Source: an uncultured Pseudomonadota bacterium (GTDB lineage Bacteria > Pseudomonadota > Alphaproteobacteria > RF32 > CAG-239). From it: a stretch of DNA of 30,439 nt. This document shows positions 1 through 8,300 of the stretch, one piece after another (positions within the stretch are counted from its first letter, which is position 1; every line of letters starts with the position of its first letter). The stretch spans positions 1 to 30,439 of the forward strand of contig CASFLB010000004.1 of assembly GCA_949295395.1 (NCBI GenBank), given 5' to 3'. The position numbers and the translations under genes were made by a program. The notes under the pieces are model-generated. The model did no database searches, was not told the origin of the DNA, and was given only the letters and a program-made list of their open reading frames with translations.

Positions 1-1931
1 TCTCCATTTGGCTTTATCGGTAATCTTTCTTTCGAAACTAAGCTTCCAATTTTTTTGCCTTGCAAACCGATGATGTTTCCATCTTTATCTAAGACTCCGA
101 TTTGTTGCCCTTTACTATTTATCGCTTGGCCATCATCAGTTACATAACCTATAATTCGGCCATTTTCATCGCGAATCATTTTGGCTTCATCACCAACACG
201 ACCGATTATATTTCCATCTTTGTCAACAACGGTTCCGTCTTCTGTAACACGGCCAATAATATTACCGTTAAAATCAACAACATTGCCGTTTTCATCGACA
301 TAACCGATAACATTTCCGTCTTTGTCATATACCAATTTTCGCATATCAGCTTGCGCCGGATCATCTAATGTCGCAATGACATTACCCGTATTGTCAACAA
401 TTTTACCGTCAAATAACATTTGACCGACTTTGTTGCCCTGTGTGTCGATAAAATTTCCATTTTCATCGACATAGCCGATAATCTTGCCGTCTTTATCTCT
501 TACAATCCGCCCTTTTTCAGCAATGCGGCCAATGACGTTTCCATCTTTGTCAACAACGGTTCCATCTTCTAAAACACGGCCAATGACATTGCCGTTAAAA
601 TCGACGACATTGCCATTTTCATCGACATAGCCGATAATGTTCCCGTCTTTGTCTCGAACCAAGCGACGCTCTCCGCTGCTGGAGCCTATTACATTTTTGC
701 TGACAATGTTGCCATCCTTGTCCATTGTTCCGATGACATTGCCATCTTTATCAACAACCGTTCCATCAGGCAAAACAACTCCAAGAACATTGCCATTTTC
801 ATCGACAGCGACCTCACCAGACTTAGCCACACGACCAATGACATTGTTATTAAAATCGACAACTTCTCCTTCTGAATTCAGTCGGCCAATAACATTTCCA
901 TCTGTTCCAACTGCCGAACCATCATCCAAAACGCGACCAATTATCTTACCATCTTTATCATAAATTAATCCAATATCCGCGGCCTTTCCGATGACATTGC
1001 CATCCTTATCAACAACCGTTCCGTCCGGAAGAACTCTCCCGATTATATTTCCGTCTTTATCAACAACCGTTCCGTCCGGATTAATATAACCGATGACATT
1101 GCCGTTTTCATCAAGGACGACTCGTCTATTGGTTCCAACACCGATTATGTTTCCTTCCGAATCGACAATCATGCCGTTTGAGTTAACGCGACCTATAACT
1201 TCATTATTTTTATTACGTACATAGCCTTTTTCATCAATTGTTCCGATTTCTTTTCCATCAACTCCAATTGCTGTACCAACAATTTTAGGAGAGACAACGT
1301 CATCTTGAGGATTGATTATGGTTGTGGTATCACAAAAATTGCAGTCTTCTTTGTTGACCGCACTTCCGATAACCGGAACCTTTTCGGCTTTAGTGTTGCC
1401 GTCGCCTAAATTGGTTTCATACCATGTTACAATAAAATTATTTTGCATATTTCCGGCAACAATCGGCGTCCAACGGATAATGATGTTACACGTTCTTTCG
1501 CCTCTTAAATCAACCTTTCCGCATTGGTCTTCAAACTTAAAGCCATCTGCTGGTGGCTCAGCTAACTCAACAGACACAATCGTTACCGGTATTTTTCCAT
1601 TTGTGCCAATGGTTAAAACATTATCCGCAGAGTTCCCTAAAAGAACCTGTCCTAAAGGGACGGGATCGGGCGTTAAGGTAATCGGACGCTCTTTTTCATC
1701 TAGGGTGTTAAACTCTATGTCATTTGGCAATGGGTTTGCACTCCCTAAATTAAGAGCATCATCATTGTCGGTAAAAACAGGATCTGTATATTCTTGCGTG
1801 TTATCATTACTGTTTAACAGCAAGTAAATTCCTATAAAGAAAATCATTAAAGAAGTAATACCAACCGCAAGAATAATGCGGTTGGTTTTCTTGATATATA
1901 CTTCCGAATAAGTTAGATTTTCTTTGTTCAT
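1..1931 (-). CDS. VirB10/DotG-position T4SS protein, N-terminal 643 residues (partial, runs off window)
   Basis: This reading frame is open from an ATG at 1931 to the window edge without a stop, so the C-terminus is missing. The ATG overlaps the VirB9 stop as ATGA. Residues 1-16 are cytoplasmic and 17-39 form one membrane segment. Residues about 85-190 look like an Ig-like (ASH/HYDIN-type) beta domain with Cys137 and Cys148. Residues about 218-628 are a degenerate array built on DKDGNVIGRV and ENGNVVDFNG units, with a higher-order period near 54 and 109 residues. The position after VirB9 and the single N-terminal anchor match VirB10, DotG and CagY, which span from the inner membrane to the outer-membrane ring. 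DotG and CagY also carry long repeat regions. The diagnostic VirB10/TrbI C-terminal domain would lie outside the window, so the family call is inferred from context. The anchor and repeats are seen directly. Confidence 0.75.
   Translation of the reverse strand, partial: MNKENLTYSEVYIKKTNRIILAVGITSLMIFFIGIYLLLNSNDNTQEYTDPVFTDNDDALNLGSANPLPNDIEFNTLDEKERPITLTPDPVPLGQVLLGNSADNVLTIGTNGKIPVTIVSVELAEPPADGFKFEDQCGKVDLRGERTCNIIIRWTPIVAGNMQNNFIVTWYETNLGDGNTKAEKVPVIGSAVNKEDCNFCDTTTIINPQDDVVSPKIVGTAIGVDGKEIGTIDEKGYVRNKNNEVIGRVNSNGMIVDSEGNIIGVGTNRRVVLDENGNVIGYINPDGTVVDKDGNIIGRVLPDGTVVDKDGNVIGKAADIGLIYDKDGKIIGRVLDDGSAVGTDGNVIGRLNSEGEVVDFNNNVIGRVAKSGEVAVDENGNVLGVVLPDGTVVDKDGNVIGTMDKDGNIVSKNVIGSSSGERRLVRDKDGNIIGYVDENGNVVDFNGNVIGRVLEDGTVVDKDGNVIGRIAEKGRIVRDKDGKIIGYVDENGNFIDTQGNKVGQMLFDGKIVDNTGNVIATLDDPAQADMRKLVYDKDGNVIGYVDENGNVVDFNGNIIGRVTEDGTVVDKDGNIIGRVGDEAKMIRDENGRIIGYVTDDGQAINSKGQQIGVLDKDGNIIGLQGKKIGSLVSKERLPIKPNG
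211..653 (-). repeat. Long coding direct repeat inside the VirB10-like gene
   Basis: Bases 211-326 recur at 538-653, exactly 327 bases (109 codons) apart, with about 13 mismatches in 116 bases by eye. Shorter copies extend to about base 1280. A 23-base perfect direct repeat lies at 1007-1029 and 1058-1080, 17 codons apart. All periods are multiples of three, so unequal recombination would change repeat number without breaking the frame. Confidence 0.85.
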
Positions 1932-3511
1932 TGAGTTCTTACCACACTACAAAATACACCATTTCGTCCTAATCGGCTGCAAATCATATCTCCGTCTTCT
2001 AACCTCTCAATCGGACCTATGCGCAAATGGAATAATTCTTTTCCATGACCATCTGCTGGCGTATCAACGGAATAATATGGCTCATAGCCGGCTAATAAAT
2101 CGCCGTATTTTTTGCTTAGATTTTCCCACAGAGCTTCAAGATTTCCGACATTTGCATCCGTTCCTAATTCAATTGAAACATCTCCGCTGCCGGCTCCCTG
2201 CAATCCTTGTCCATAGCTTAACGCTCCAACAAAACTGTTATTTTTGTTTCCATATTGCTGGGTGTTAGATATGTGCTGCATTTGGGAATAATCAAAGTCA
2301 TTTCCGGCTTGTGGTTGATTTTGATAATAGATATCCAGCATAGACTGACCTTGTGGTTCAAAATCACTTCCTTGAGAAGTTCCACCATAATTCATCCCGC
2401 CCAAAGGTTGATTTTGCCCCTGTCTTCCGGCTGGCATTGTTCCTCCAAAAGCGGTGGCATTTTGTTCCATCGTCGGCGCTTGTACCCACCAATCGTTTGC
2501 AAAAAGATCATCGGCATAGCTAATGTTTTCTAATCCGACTTCGTCTGAGCGACGCATTTTCAAGCATACTATTCGCTTTCCATTACGCAAGACCATATCG
2601 CCGATACCTTCCACGATAATCAAGCGATTGTTCGGACCCTTGGTTCTAAAACCAACAGGGACTTCTGAACGTTCCACAATCATTGTCACAATTGGACGCT
2701 GTGTCATGTTTAGCGCCTTAGCCCCAAGATCTATGTAGGTAAAGATATCATCTCTCCATACTCTTTCCGGCGCAATAACAACGTCATCAGGATTTGGGAC
2801 ATAGATTTCAATATCAAAGCGAAACTTCGACGGGTCAACGGGAATCTCTTCAATCCAGTTGTTTTTCATATTTCTTTTCAAACGTGTCGAATCGGCTGAC
2901 TTCAAAGAGCCGCTTCCACCCGAACCGCCTCGACCACCATAGCTATGATTTCCACCTTGGTCATTTCCGTTTAAAACCTCTATATCAATTATTGAGTTGG
3001 TTAGCCTTTCGGTATTAACCCCTTCACTTCTGACATAAAACACGTAACGGTTACCTGAACGACCAAATAAAATAACATTGGTATCAACCCCAACATTTGC
3101 ACCTTGCTTGGGATATAACAGGATTGTATTTGGGCCTGTTATTTGACCATCGATGGCCGCATTGTCGCCGATATACATATCTTCAATCATTTCCCAATCA
3201 GGGAAATTAACCAAAGTCATCATGCCTTCTCTTAAGCGTATCGGCAGAACCAAATCCGGACTCCAATAGTATTTTGAATAAGCCGGACGACTTTGACCTT
3301 CTCCTAAATTTTGCAAAGGATCGAGCCACGCCGCTTGTGTCATACCTAAAGAACTAAAGCCCGCATAGCCCATATCCATCGGCATATACTGTCCCTGACT
3401 TTGATCCGCATTTTGGTCAAGATTATTCATTGTTACTTGCGCTCTTGCTTCAATAACTCCCATTATTGCCAAGACGCTTAATGCAAATATTTTTATGACT
3501 TTCATGACCAT
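1928..3511 (-). CDS. virB9: VirB9-like T4SS outer-membrane-complex protein with C-terminal SPOR domain
   Basis: 527 residues with a signal peptide (cleavage near ARA-Q, residue 24). Residues about 85-180 match the VirB9/TrbG/CagX N-terminal domain, including DWEMIEDMYIGD and the FGRSGNRYVFYVRS strand. A Gly/Ser linker (186-202) follows. Residues about 250-322 match the C-terminal VirB9 domain (FTYIDLGAKALNM, RLIIVEGIGDMVLRNGKR), which in known systems packs with VirB7 and VirB10 in the outer-membrane core. A Gln/Asn/Gly-rich linker (340-440) leads to residues 444-527, which look like a SPOR domain: VSIELG, an LWENL helix, FHLRIGPIE and a final C-x(9)-C pair at Cys511 and Cys521. SPOR domains bind glycan strands stripped of stem peptides. 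Start ATG 3511 has AAGG five bases upstream; ATG 3505 is an alternative. VirB9 itself is firm. The SPOR assignment is from pattern and position. The usual length is about 250-300 residues. Confidence 0.87.
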   Translation of the reverse strand: MVMKVIKIFALSVLAIMGVIEARAQVTMNNLDQNADQSQGQYMPMDMGYAGFSSLGMTQAAWLDPLQNLGEGQSRPAYSKYYWSPDLVLPIRLREGMMTLVNFPDWEMIEDMYIGDNAAIDGQITGPNTILLYPKQGANVGVDTNVILFGRSGNRYVFYVRSEGVNTERLTNSIIDIEVLNGNDQGGNHSYGGRGGSGGSGSLKSADSTRLKRNMKNNWIEEIPVDPSKFRFDIEIYVPNPDDVVIAPERVWRDDIFTYIDLGAKALNMTQRPIVTMIVERSEVPVGFRTKGPNNRLIIVEGIGDMVLRNGKRIVCLKMRRSDEVGLENISYADDLFANDWWVQAPTMEQNATAFGGTMPAGRQGQNQPLGGMNYGGTSQGSDFEPQGQSMLDIYYQNQPQAGNDFDYSQMQHISNTQQYGNKNNSFVGALSYGQGLQGAGSGDVSIELGTDANVGNLEALWENLSKKYGDLLAGYEPYYSVDTPADGHGKELFHLRIGPIERLEDGDMICSRLGRNGVFCSVVRTQ

Positions 3512-3535
3512 CTATACCTTATTTCAAATTTTTTA

Positions 3536-4261
3536 CTATTTTAATTTATTATATGTTAACGAATACTGTACAACCGTAAATCCGACAGGATTTTTTAATC
3601 GTTCACCATATTTAACCGTTTTAGCGCGATAGGCTATTCTTAGGCTTGCCGTCCAGTAGTTTATATCTGGCTTCGGCGAATCCGGATACATATCTTGCGT
3701 TTCATACTCAACCTGCCACAAACCGCGACCAAGCTCGTTTACCGTTAAAATACGAACATTTCTCTGAAGATTTCTGGTTTTTATTATTTCCAAAGCCCGC
3801 TGCGCCGTATTTTTAATAAAATCATCATACACAGCCTGCGAAGACATTTCCTGAACCAAGCCCCCCGGCATCCAACGAGCTTCCATTTCCGGGATATCAC
3901 GATCAAAAGTACTGCGTAACAAAACATATTCACGGACGAAAACTTCCGTTATTGCTTTTTCATCTTCAAGTCCTTGGACCAGCTCAATATTATAAACTTG
4001 TTCTTCCTTATTTTGAAAAGTCAGCAAAAAAGGCTCAACTCTATATAAAGGAATAACCTGAGCTATTGCCAGCAACAGCATTATATTGCAACATATACTT
4101 ATTGCTGTTATCACGGCAAAAGCGCGGGCTGTCCACAAATATCTTTTTTCTCCGATATTGCCAACAAAGATATCTTTATCCTCACGAGCTTTTATTTTAT
4201 CCCCGTTTTGAGAACCTAATAGCTTTTGCTTGTTGCTGTTACCGGAAAGTTCTTCGACCAT
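3536..4261 (-). CDS. virB8: VirB8-like T4SS inner-membrane protein (copy A)
   Basis: 241 residues from ATG 4261. A GTG at 4276 is possible, but it overlaps its own ribosome-binding stretch, whereas GGAG lies nine bases before 4261. The layout is VirB8-like: a cytoplasmic tail of about 45 residues, one membrane segment (47-70), then a periplasmic NTF2-like domain beginning near the EPFLLTF strand. It ends with WTASLRIAYR and NPVGFTVVQYS, the VirB8 signature. VirB8 is a bitopic scaffold that contacts VirB9, VirB10 and the pilin path. The gene lies 18 bases after a small lipoprotein gene and 24 bases before virB9, the expected virB7-virB8-virB9 neighbourhood. It is a diverged paralogue of the gene at 4584-5339. 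Confidence 0.88.
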   Translation of the reverse strand: MVEELSGNSNKQKLLGSQNGDKIKAREDKDIFVGNIGEKRYLWTARAFAVITAISICCNIMLLLAIAQVIPLYRVEPFLLTFQNKEEQVYNIELVQGLEDEKAITEVFVREYVLLRSTFDRDIPEMEARWMPGGLVQEMSSQAVYDDFIKNTAQRALEIIKTRNLQRNVRILTVNELGRGLWQVEYETQDMYPDSPKPDINYWTASLRIAYRAKTVKYGERLKNPVGFTVVQYSLTYNKLK

Positions 4262-4279
4262 GACCGAACGCTCCACCCC

Positions 4280-4468
4280 TTAGATTGTTTCAATATACCA
4301 ATCAGGCAAATCTTTAGGTAAATCTAATTGAAGGCAGGCACATGGCGATAATTTAAGTTCATCGACAGCTTTACCTATACCGACCGGTTCGGCCTCATAA
4401 TATGAGCCGAATATTCCACAGGCTGAGAGCAAAGCGACGCCTATTATAACGACTATTTTTTTTGACAT
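4280..4468 (-). CDS. Small VirB7-like lipoprotein
   Basis: 62 residues. The N-terminus MSKKIVVIIGVALLSACG is a lipoprotein signal with lipobox LSAC and modified Cys17. The short mature part contains a CAC motif (Cys43 and Cys45), free for a disulfide, and ends in a charged/aromatic tail. AAAGGA lies six bases before the ATG. VirB7 proteins are short outer-membrane lipoproteins that bind VirB9, often through a cysteine. Size, lipobox and position beside virB8 and virB9 fit that role, but the sequence is too short to prove family membership. Confidence 0.72.
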   Translation of the reverse strand: MSKKIVVIIGVALLSACGIFGSYYEAEPVGIGKAVDELKLSPCACLQLDLPKDLPDWYIETI

Positions 4469-4583
4469 GTCAGGTCCTTTCGTTTGGCGTTTATTATCTA
4501 CACTTTTTTTTATAAATATACTTTTTTATTCTAAAAGTATAGCGTCAAACCCATGAAATCCCCAACTATCTCATTTTAGAAGC
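4469..4583 (-). promoter_or_regulatory. AT-rich spacer with 9-bp inverted repeat before the lipoprotein gene
   Basis: This 115-base gap separates virB8 copy B from the lipoprotein gene. It holds a 9-bp inverted repeat (4517-4525 and 4533-4541, loop 7) in very AT-rich DNA. On the minus strand TTGACG lies just upstream of the repeat, but no well-spaced -10 box follows. It may be a weak processing hairpin or an internal promoter. Confidence 0.3.
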
Positions 4584-5339
4584 TTACATATTTACTTCGT
4601 CTTGTGAATAACGCGTAACGGTGAAGCCCAATGGGTTGATGAGGCGCAACCCGACAAATTGTCTTTCCGGAATGAAAAATGCCGTGACCGAAGCCGTCCA
4701 ATACCGAATTCTTAACGATAGGCCTCGTGTTCTTTCATCTCTTTGATAGTCTGACAAATCATAGGTTCGAAAATCAACTTTCCAAACCGGACTGTTTTCT
4801 CCCCCTAATTTATTAGCCGATATGATTTGAACTTCTCTTACCACTTTCGAATCGAGAATTTGCTGCCATTTTTCTTCTTGATACGAATCAAATTCACTAA
4901 ACACATATTCTGATGACATGAAATTTATCATGCCTCCGGGATACCACCGAAGCTTCATTTCTTGCTCATCTTTTAAGATGGTATTTCGTAAAATCACATA
5001 TTGCTTTACAAAAATTTCCATAAGCTGCTTCTTAGAGGCCATGTTGTTGGCGATTGGTTCATCGCGAACTATTCCTTCTGAAGTGCTTTGATTAATAATT
5101 AAAAACGGTTCTACGGTTACTTCGCCGCTTAGCTTGAATAGAGACAATGATGAACTTAAAAAAACAAACAACGACAAAACCGCAAATAAAATAAATAATC
5201 GGGACAACCACATATAGTACATATATTTGGCACCGTTCTTTTCTTTTTCTTCGCGCGACAAAAATTCATGTTCGTGACCATTTCGATCCGTTATTTGAAG
5301 TCTTTTATCGGTTTGCAATTGGTTGTTTTCTTCTGTCAT
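4584..5339 (-). CDS. virB8: VirB8-like T4SS inner-membrane protein (copy B)
   Basis: 251 residues from ATG 5339, with GGAA eight bases upstream. A GTG at 5366 would overlap the previous stop and is less likely. A charged cytoplasmic region (1-45) precedes one membrane segment (46-66). The periplasmic domain starts near VEPFLIIN and ends with YWTASVTAFF and NPLGFTVTRYSQDE, an almost canonical VirB8 ending. It matches copy A at both landmarks but differs elsewhere, so the two are old paralogues rather than a recent duplication. Two VirB8-fold proteins in one system recall DotI/DotJ of type IVb secretion systems and the duplicated virB8 genes of Rickettsiales. The two may form a hetero-oligomer or play separate roles. 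Confidence 0.88.
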   Translation of the reverse strand: MTEENNQLQTDKRLQITDRNGHEHEFLSREEKEKNGAKYMYYMWLSRLFILFAVLSLFVFLSSSLSLFKLSGEVTVEPFLIINQSTSEGIVRDEPIANNMASKKQLMEIFVKQYVILRNTILKDEQEMKLRWYPGGMINFMSSEYVFSEFDSYQEEKWQQILDSKVVREVQIISANKLGGENSPVWKVDFRTYDLSDYQRDERTRGLSLRIRYWTASVTAFFIPERQFVGLRLINPLGFTVTRYSQDEVNM

Positions 5340-5352
5340 GGTCTTTTTTCCG

Positions 5353-8300
5353 TTAATATACCGCACAATAAGGAACGGGATAATTATTTATTTGATCAGC
5401 CATGCTTTTGTCGGCTTCTTCCTGATAGGCGTTCGCAACATCTTGGTTGGCCCTTTCTTGCTTTAATTTTTCATCAAACGCACTATCGGCAACCGTTCCT
5501 TCAGACAAAACCAGCAATTCGTCTTCATCTTTTTTCAAAGCTTCTAAGCTGTTTCTTAAACTTTCAACTTGATTGTTTACAATCTCGAAATCTGAGGTTG
5601 TTACCTGCGCTAAAAGCGCCTCGCCTTCCGCAACATATTGTGCTTTTAGGTCGTCTAGCTGGCTTTGGGCTTCGTTATAATCCTCTTCTTTTGACAAATC
5701 AAAATCAGCTGATGGGGTATATCCGGCACTCGTTAACGCTTCAACCAAATCCGTCTTTGCCTCTGTTATTTTCTCCTCAATTTCTTCAAGGTGTTGGCGA
5801 ATTTCTTTTTCTCTTTCGGCAAATGACAAGAAATCTCCTATTTGGTTTTTCATAAACTGTGTTTTGATATAAAGAGCGTCCGCCATATTTTCTTGAACCT
5901 CTTCATCTTCTTCGTTTTCAAAGACTTCTTGCAATCTTGAAAAAGCTGCTTTTGCGGCTTCATTATAATAAAGCTTGTTGTCTTTATACGTAAACAACGA
6001 TCCCAACTCGCTCGGCGTTCCCAATGAGGCTAGTGCTTTTTCTTCGACAACAGCCTGATTATTTTCGCTAAGCTCTAGATCCTTTAGTGTATAGATATTA
6101 GCTTGCGCTGTTCCAATGCTCCCTTTTATAACCTCAAGCCCTAAACATTCGGTATGCTTTTGATTTTCGAATGGGCTTATATAATATGCCGCCTTTTTCT
6201 CTTCCGCATCGATAAATTTTTTATTACTAACACAGGGAAGTATTCCGCCGCGCATAAAGTTTCGCGCTTCACCCCCTTGATTTAACGCCTTGGCTAAATC
6301 GATATCTTTTTCAACATAAGCCGGATTTTTGAGCATATATTTCCATACTTGCGGAACTTTCTGACCATAATTTATAATGCTTTCTTTTGAAATACTGCCA
6401 TCAACCAATTGAGCTATGTTTTGATAATCTTCATAATCAAAATGCACAATTTCCCGCATTGGGGCCGTACTCATTTCCGGTGCCGCTTTCGGACCGGCAA
6501 AGTCCTCTTCTTTCCTTTCGGCTCCGACAAAATAATCTTCATCCGCCTCATCACATTTAACCTTTGAACAAATTTGGTATGTCAAAGCGGCCTGATAAGC
6601 GGTCCTTAGAAGCTCTTCTCCTTTTGCTAAGCCCGTTATTGAGGTTAAAGATGGCTCTGAGGCTATAATTGAGCTTACATTTAAACTCTTTAAATCACTT
6701 ATCAGTTTTTTGTGTCGAGACAAAATATCTTTGCCTCCTGCCGGTGTATAAATAACGTCTCCTGTCTTCAACATATCTTCTAACGCTTCATCAACCAATT
6801 TTTGAGCATAATCTCTTGTGGCAGAAAAAGCATTATTGGCTTGAGATACGATATTTCCGACACGTAATTGCGCTGCTTTTCGAAGTTCGAGATCGGCTAT
6901 TTTTATAACCGGAACCCCTAAAGTTAAAACTTTGTCCGGTGTTTTTTCAAGCGCGGCCATTTGACGTGCATATTCATTCTCTATTTCTTGTTCTTTTTTT
7001 ATGTAGGCCTGTTTAACTTGTTCTATTTCTTTGTCAACAGCATCCAATTGTGCTTGATATTTCTCAACTTCTGCCTGTTTCTTCTCTTTTTCGGTTTTAA
7101 GTGCGGTGACATCATATTCCTCATCGCTGAGTTCCTCATTACGACCTTCAATAGTGGCCTTGTTTATTTGCTCATTTAGTTCGTCAACAGCGAGCATACT
7201 GGCGTCTAGCTTCTCTATAATACCTTCTCGTTTGGCGGTCAATTCTTCCATTTTTTTATTTTTATTTTCCTGAAGCTTTTCTATGGCCTCTTTCTTTTCC
7301 TGCGCCAATTTGCTGTAAGCACTTTCTTTGGGATATTCGTCATTTTTATCTATGTTTTGCGCGGCTTCTTTCAAAGCGTCTTCTACAATAGATTTAACGA
7401 CACCCAATCCATCTTGATTGGTGTTTAAAATGAGTGCTAAATCAGATGTTTTGGCTCTTAAATCTATTTGTTTTAAATAATCTTTTATATTTTGATACTT
7501 ACCCGTTAAATATTGTCCGTAAAAGCTCTTCTGATCTTGCCATATTGGGAAAGAAGCTTTGATTCTTCCCCATTGCGCTTTTCCGCTTTGTTGATCCTGA
7601 CTAATCATCTCTGCGGCTTCGGCACCCACATTCCAAGCCAGCATATCTGCTTTTCGAGCGTTTTCCGCTGCTTGCTCTTCTTTTGACTTTTCTTTATAGC
7701 CTGTTTCCGTATCTTGACCAACCAGTTTATCTTCTAAGCCTTCATTTTCTGCCAAATTGGTCGAATCTATTGTCGGATCAAGCTCCATTTCATATAAATC
7801 TTCGGTTGAGGCTTCTTCCTCTTTGCTTAGTTCTTCTTTCGTAGCTTCATAAGTGGCCAAAGCCCATCCAGAAAGCCCTTCTCTTAAATCATAGTCTGTG
7901 ACTTGTTCTCCAATGAACACTCCATTCCAACTTTTTTCAGGATCTTCATAATAACGCCCTAAAAACTGTATAACACATTTATCAGCTTCTTTTACTCGTT
8001 CGACAGACTTGTCATGCAACGCAACAAAATCATTATATTTTTTCATATTTTGGCGGCGGCTTGGCAAAGATTGCAATAAATTATGTATTTCAAGGGCTTT
8101 AAGAACATTATTGTAGGCCGGAGAAATTGTTTCTAAATCTTTTATGGCATCACGACTGTCTGCAAAAGGTGATTCTTGATCCGTTTTCCCTGTTGTTGTA
8201 TAAGACACCCCTGAATCTTCGCTTGGGTTATAGTGATAGTTATAGCCGGTACTTTCTCCGCTATCTTCACTTACCTGACCAAAAGCCATTCTCTCTCTTT

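Noticed and set aside
211..1280. Regularly spaced direct repeats resembling a CRISPR array
   Set aside because: Repeats are degenerate, have periods in multiples of three and encode a continuous protein pattern; there are no unique spacers and no cas genes.
102..1827. Plus-strand open frames opposite the VirB10-like gene
   Set aside because: They are antisense shadows of a repeat-rich minus-strand gene that is open over the whole interval and fits the operon.
6961..7179. Very hydrophobic plus-strand frame suggesting a membrane protein
   Set aside because: It is the antisense of Lys/Glu-rich coiled-coil codons, which read as Phe/Leu on the other strand.
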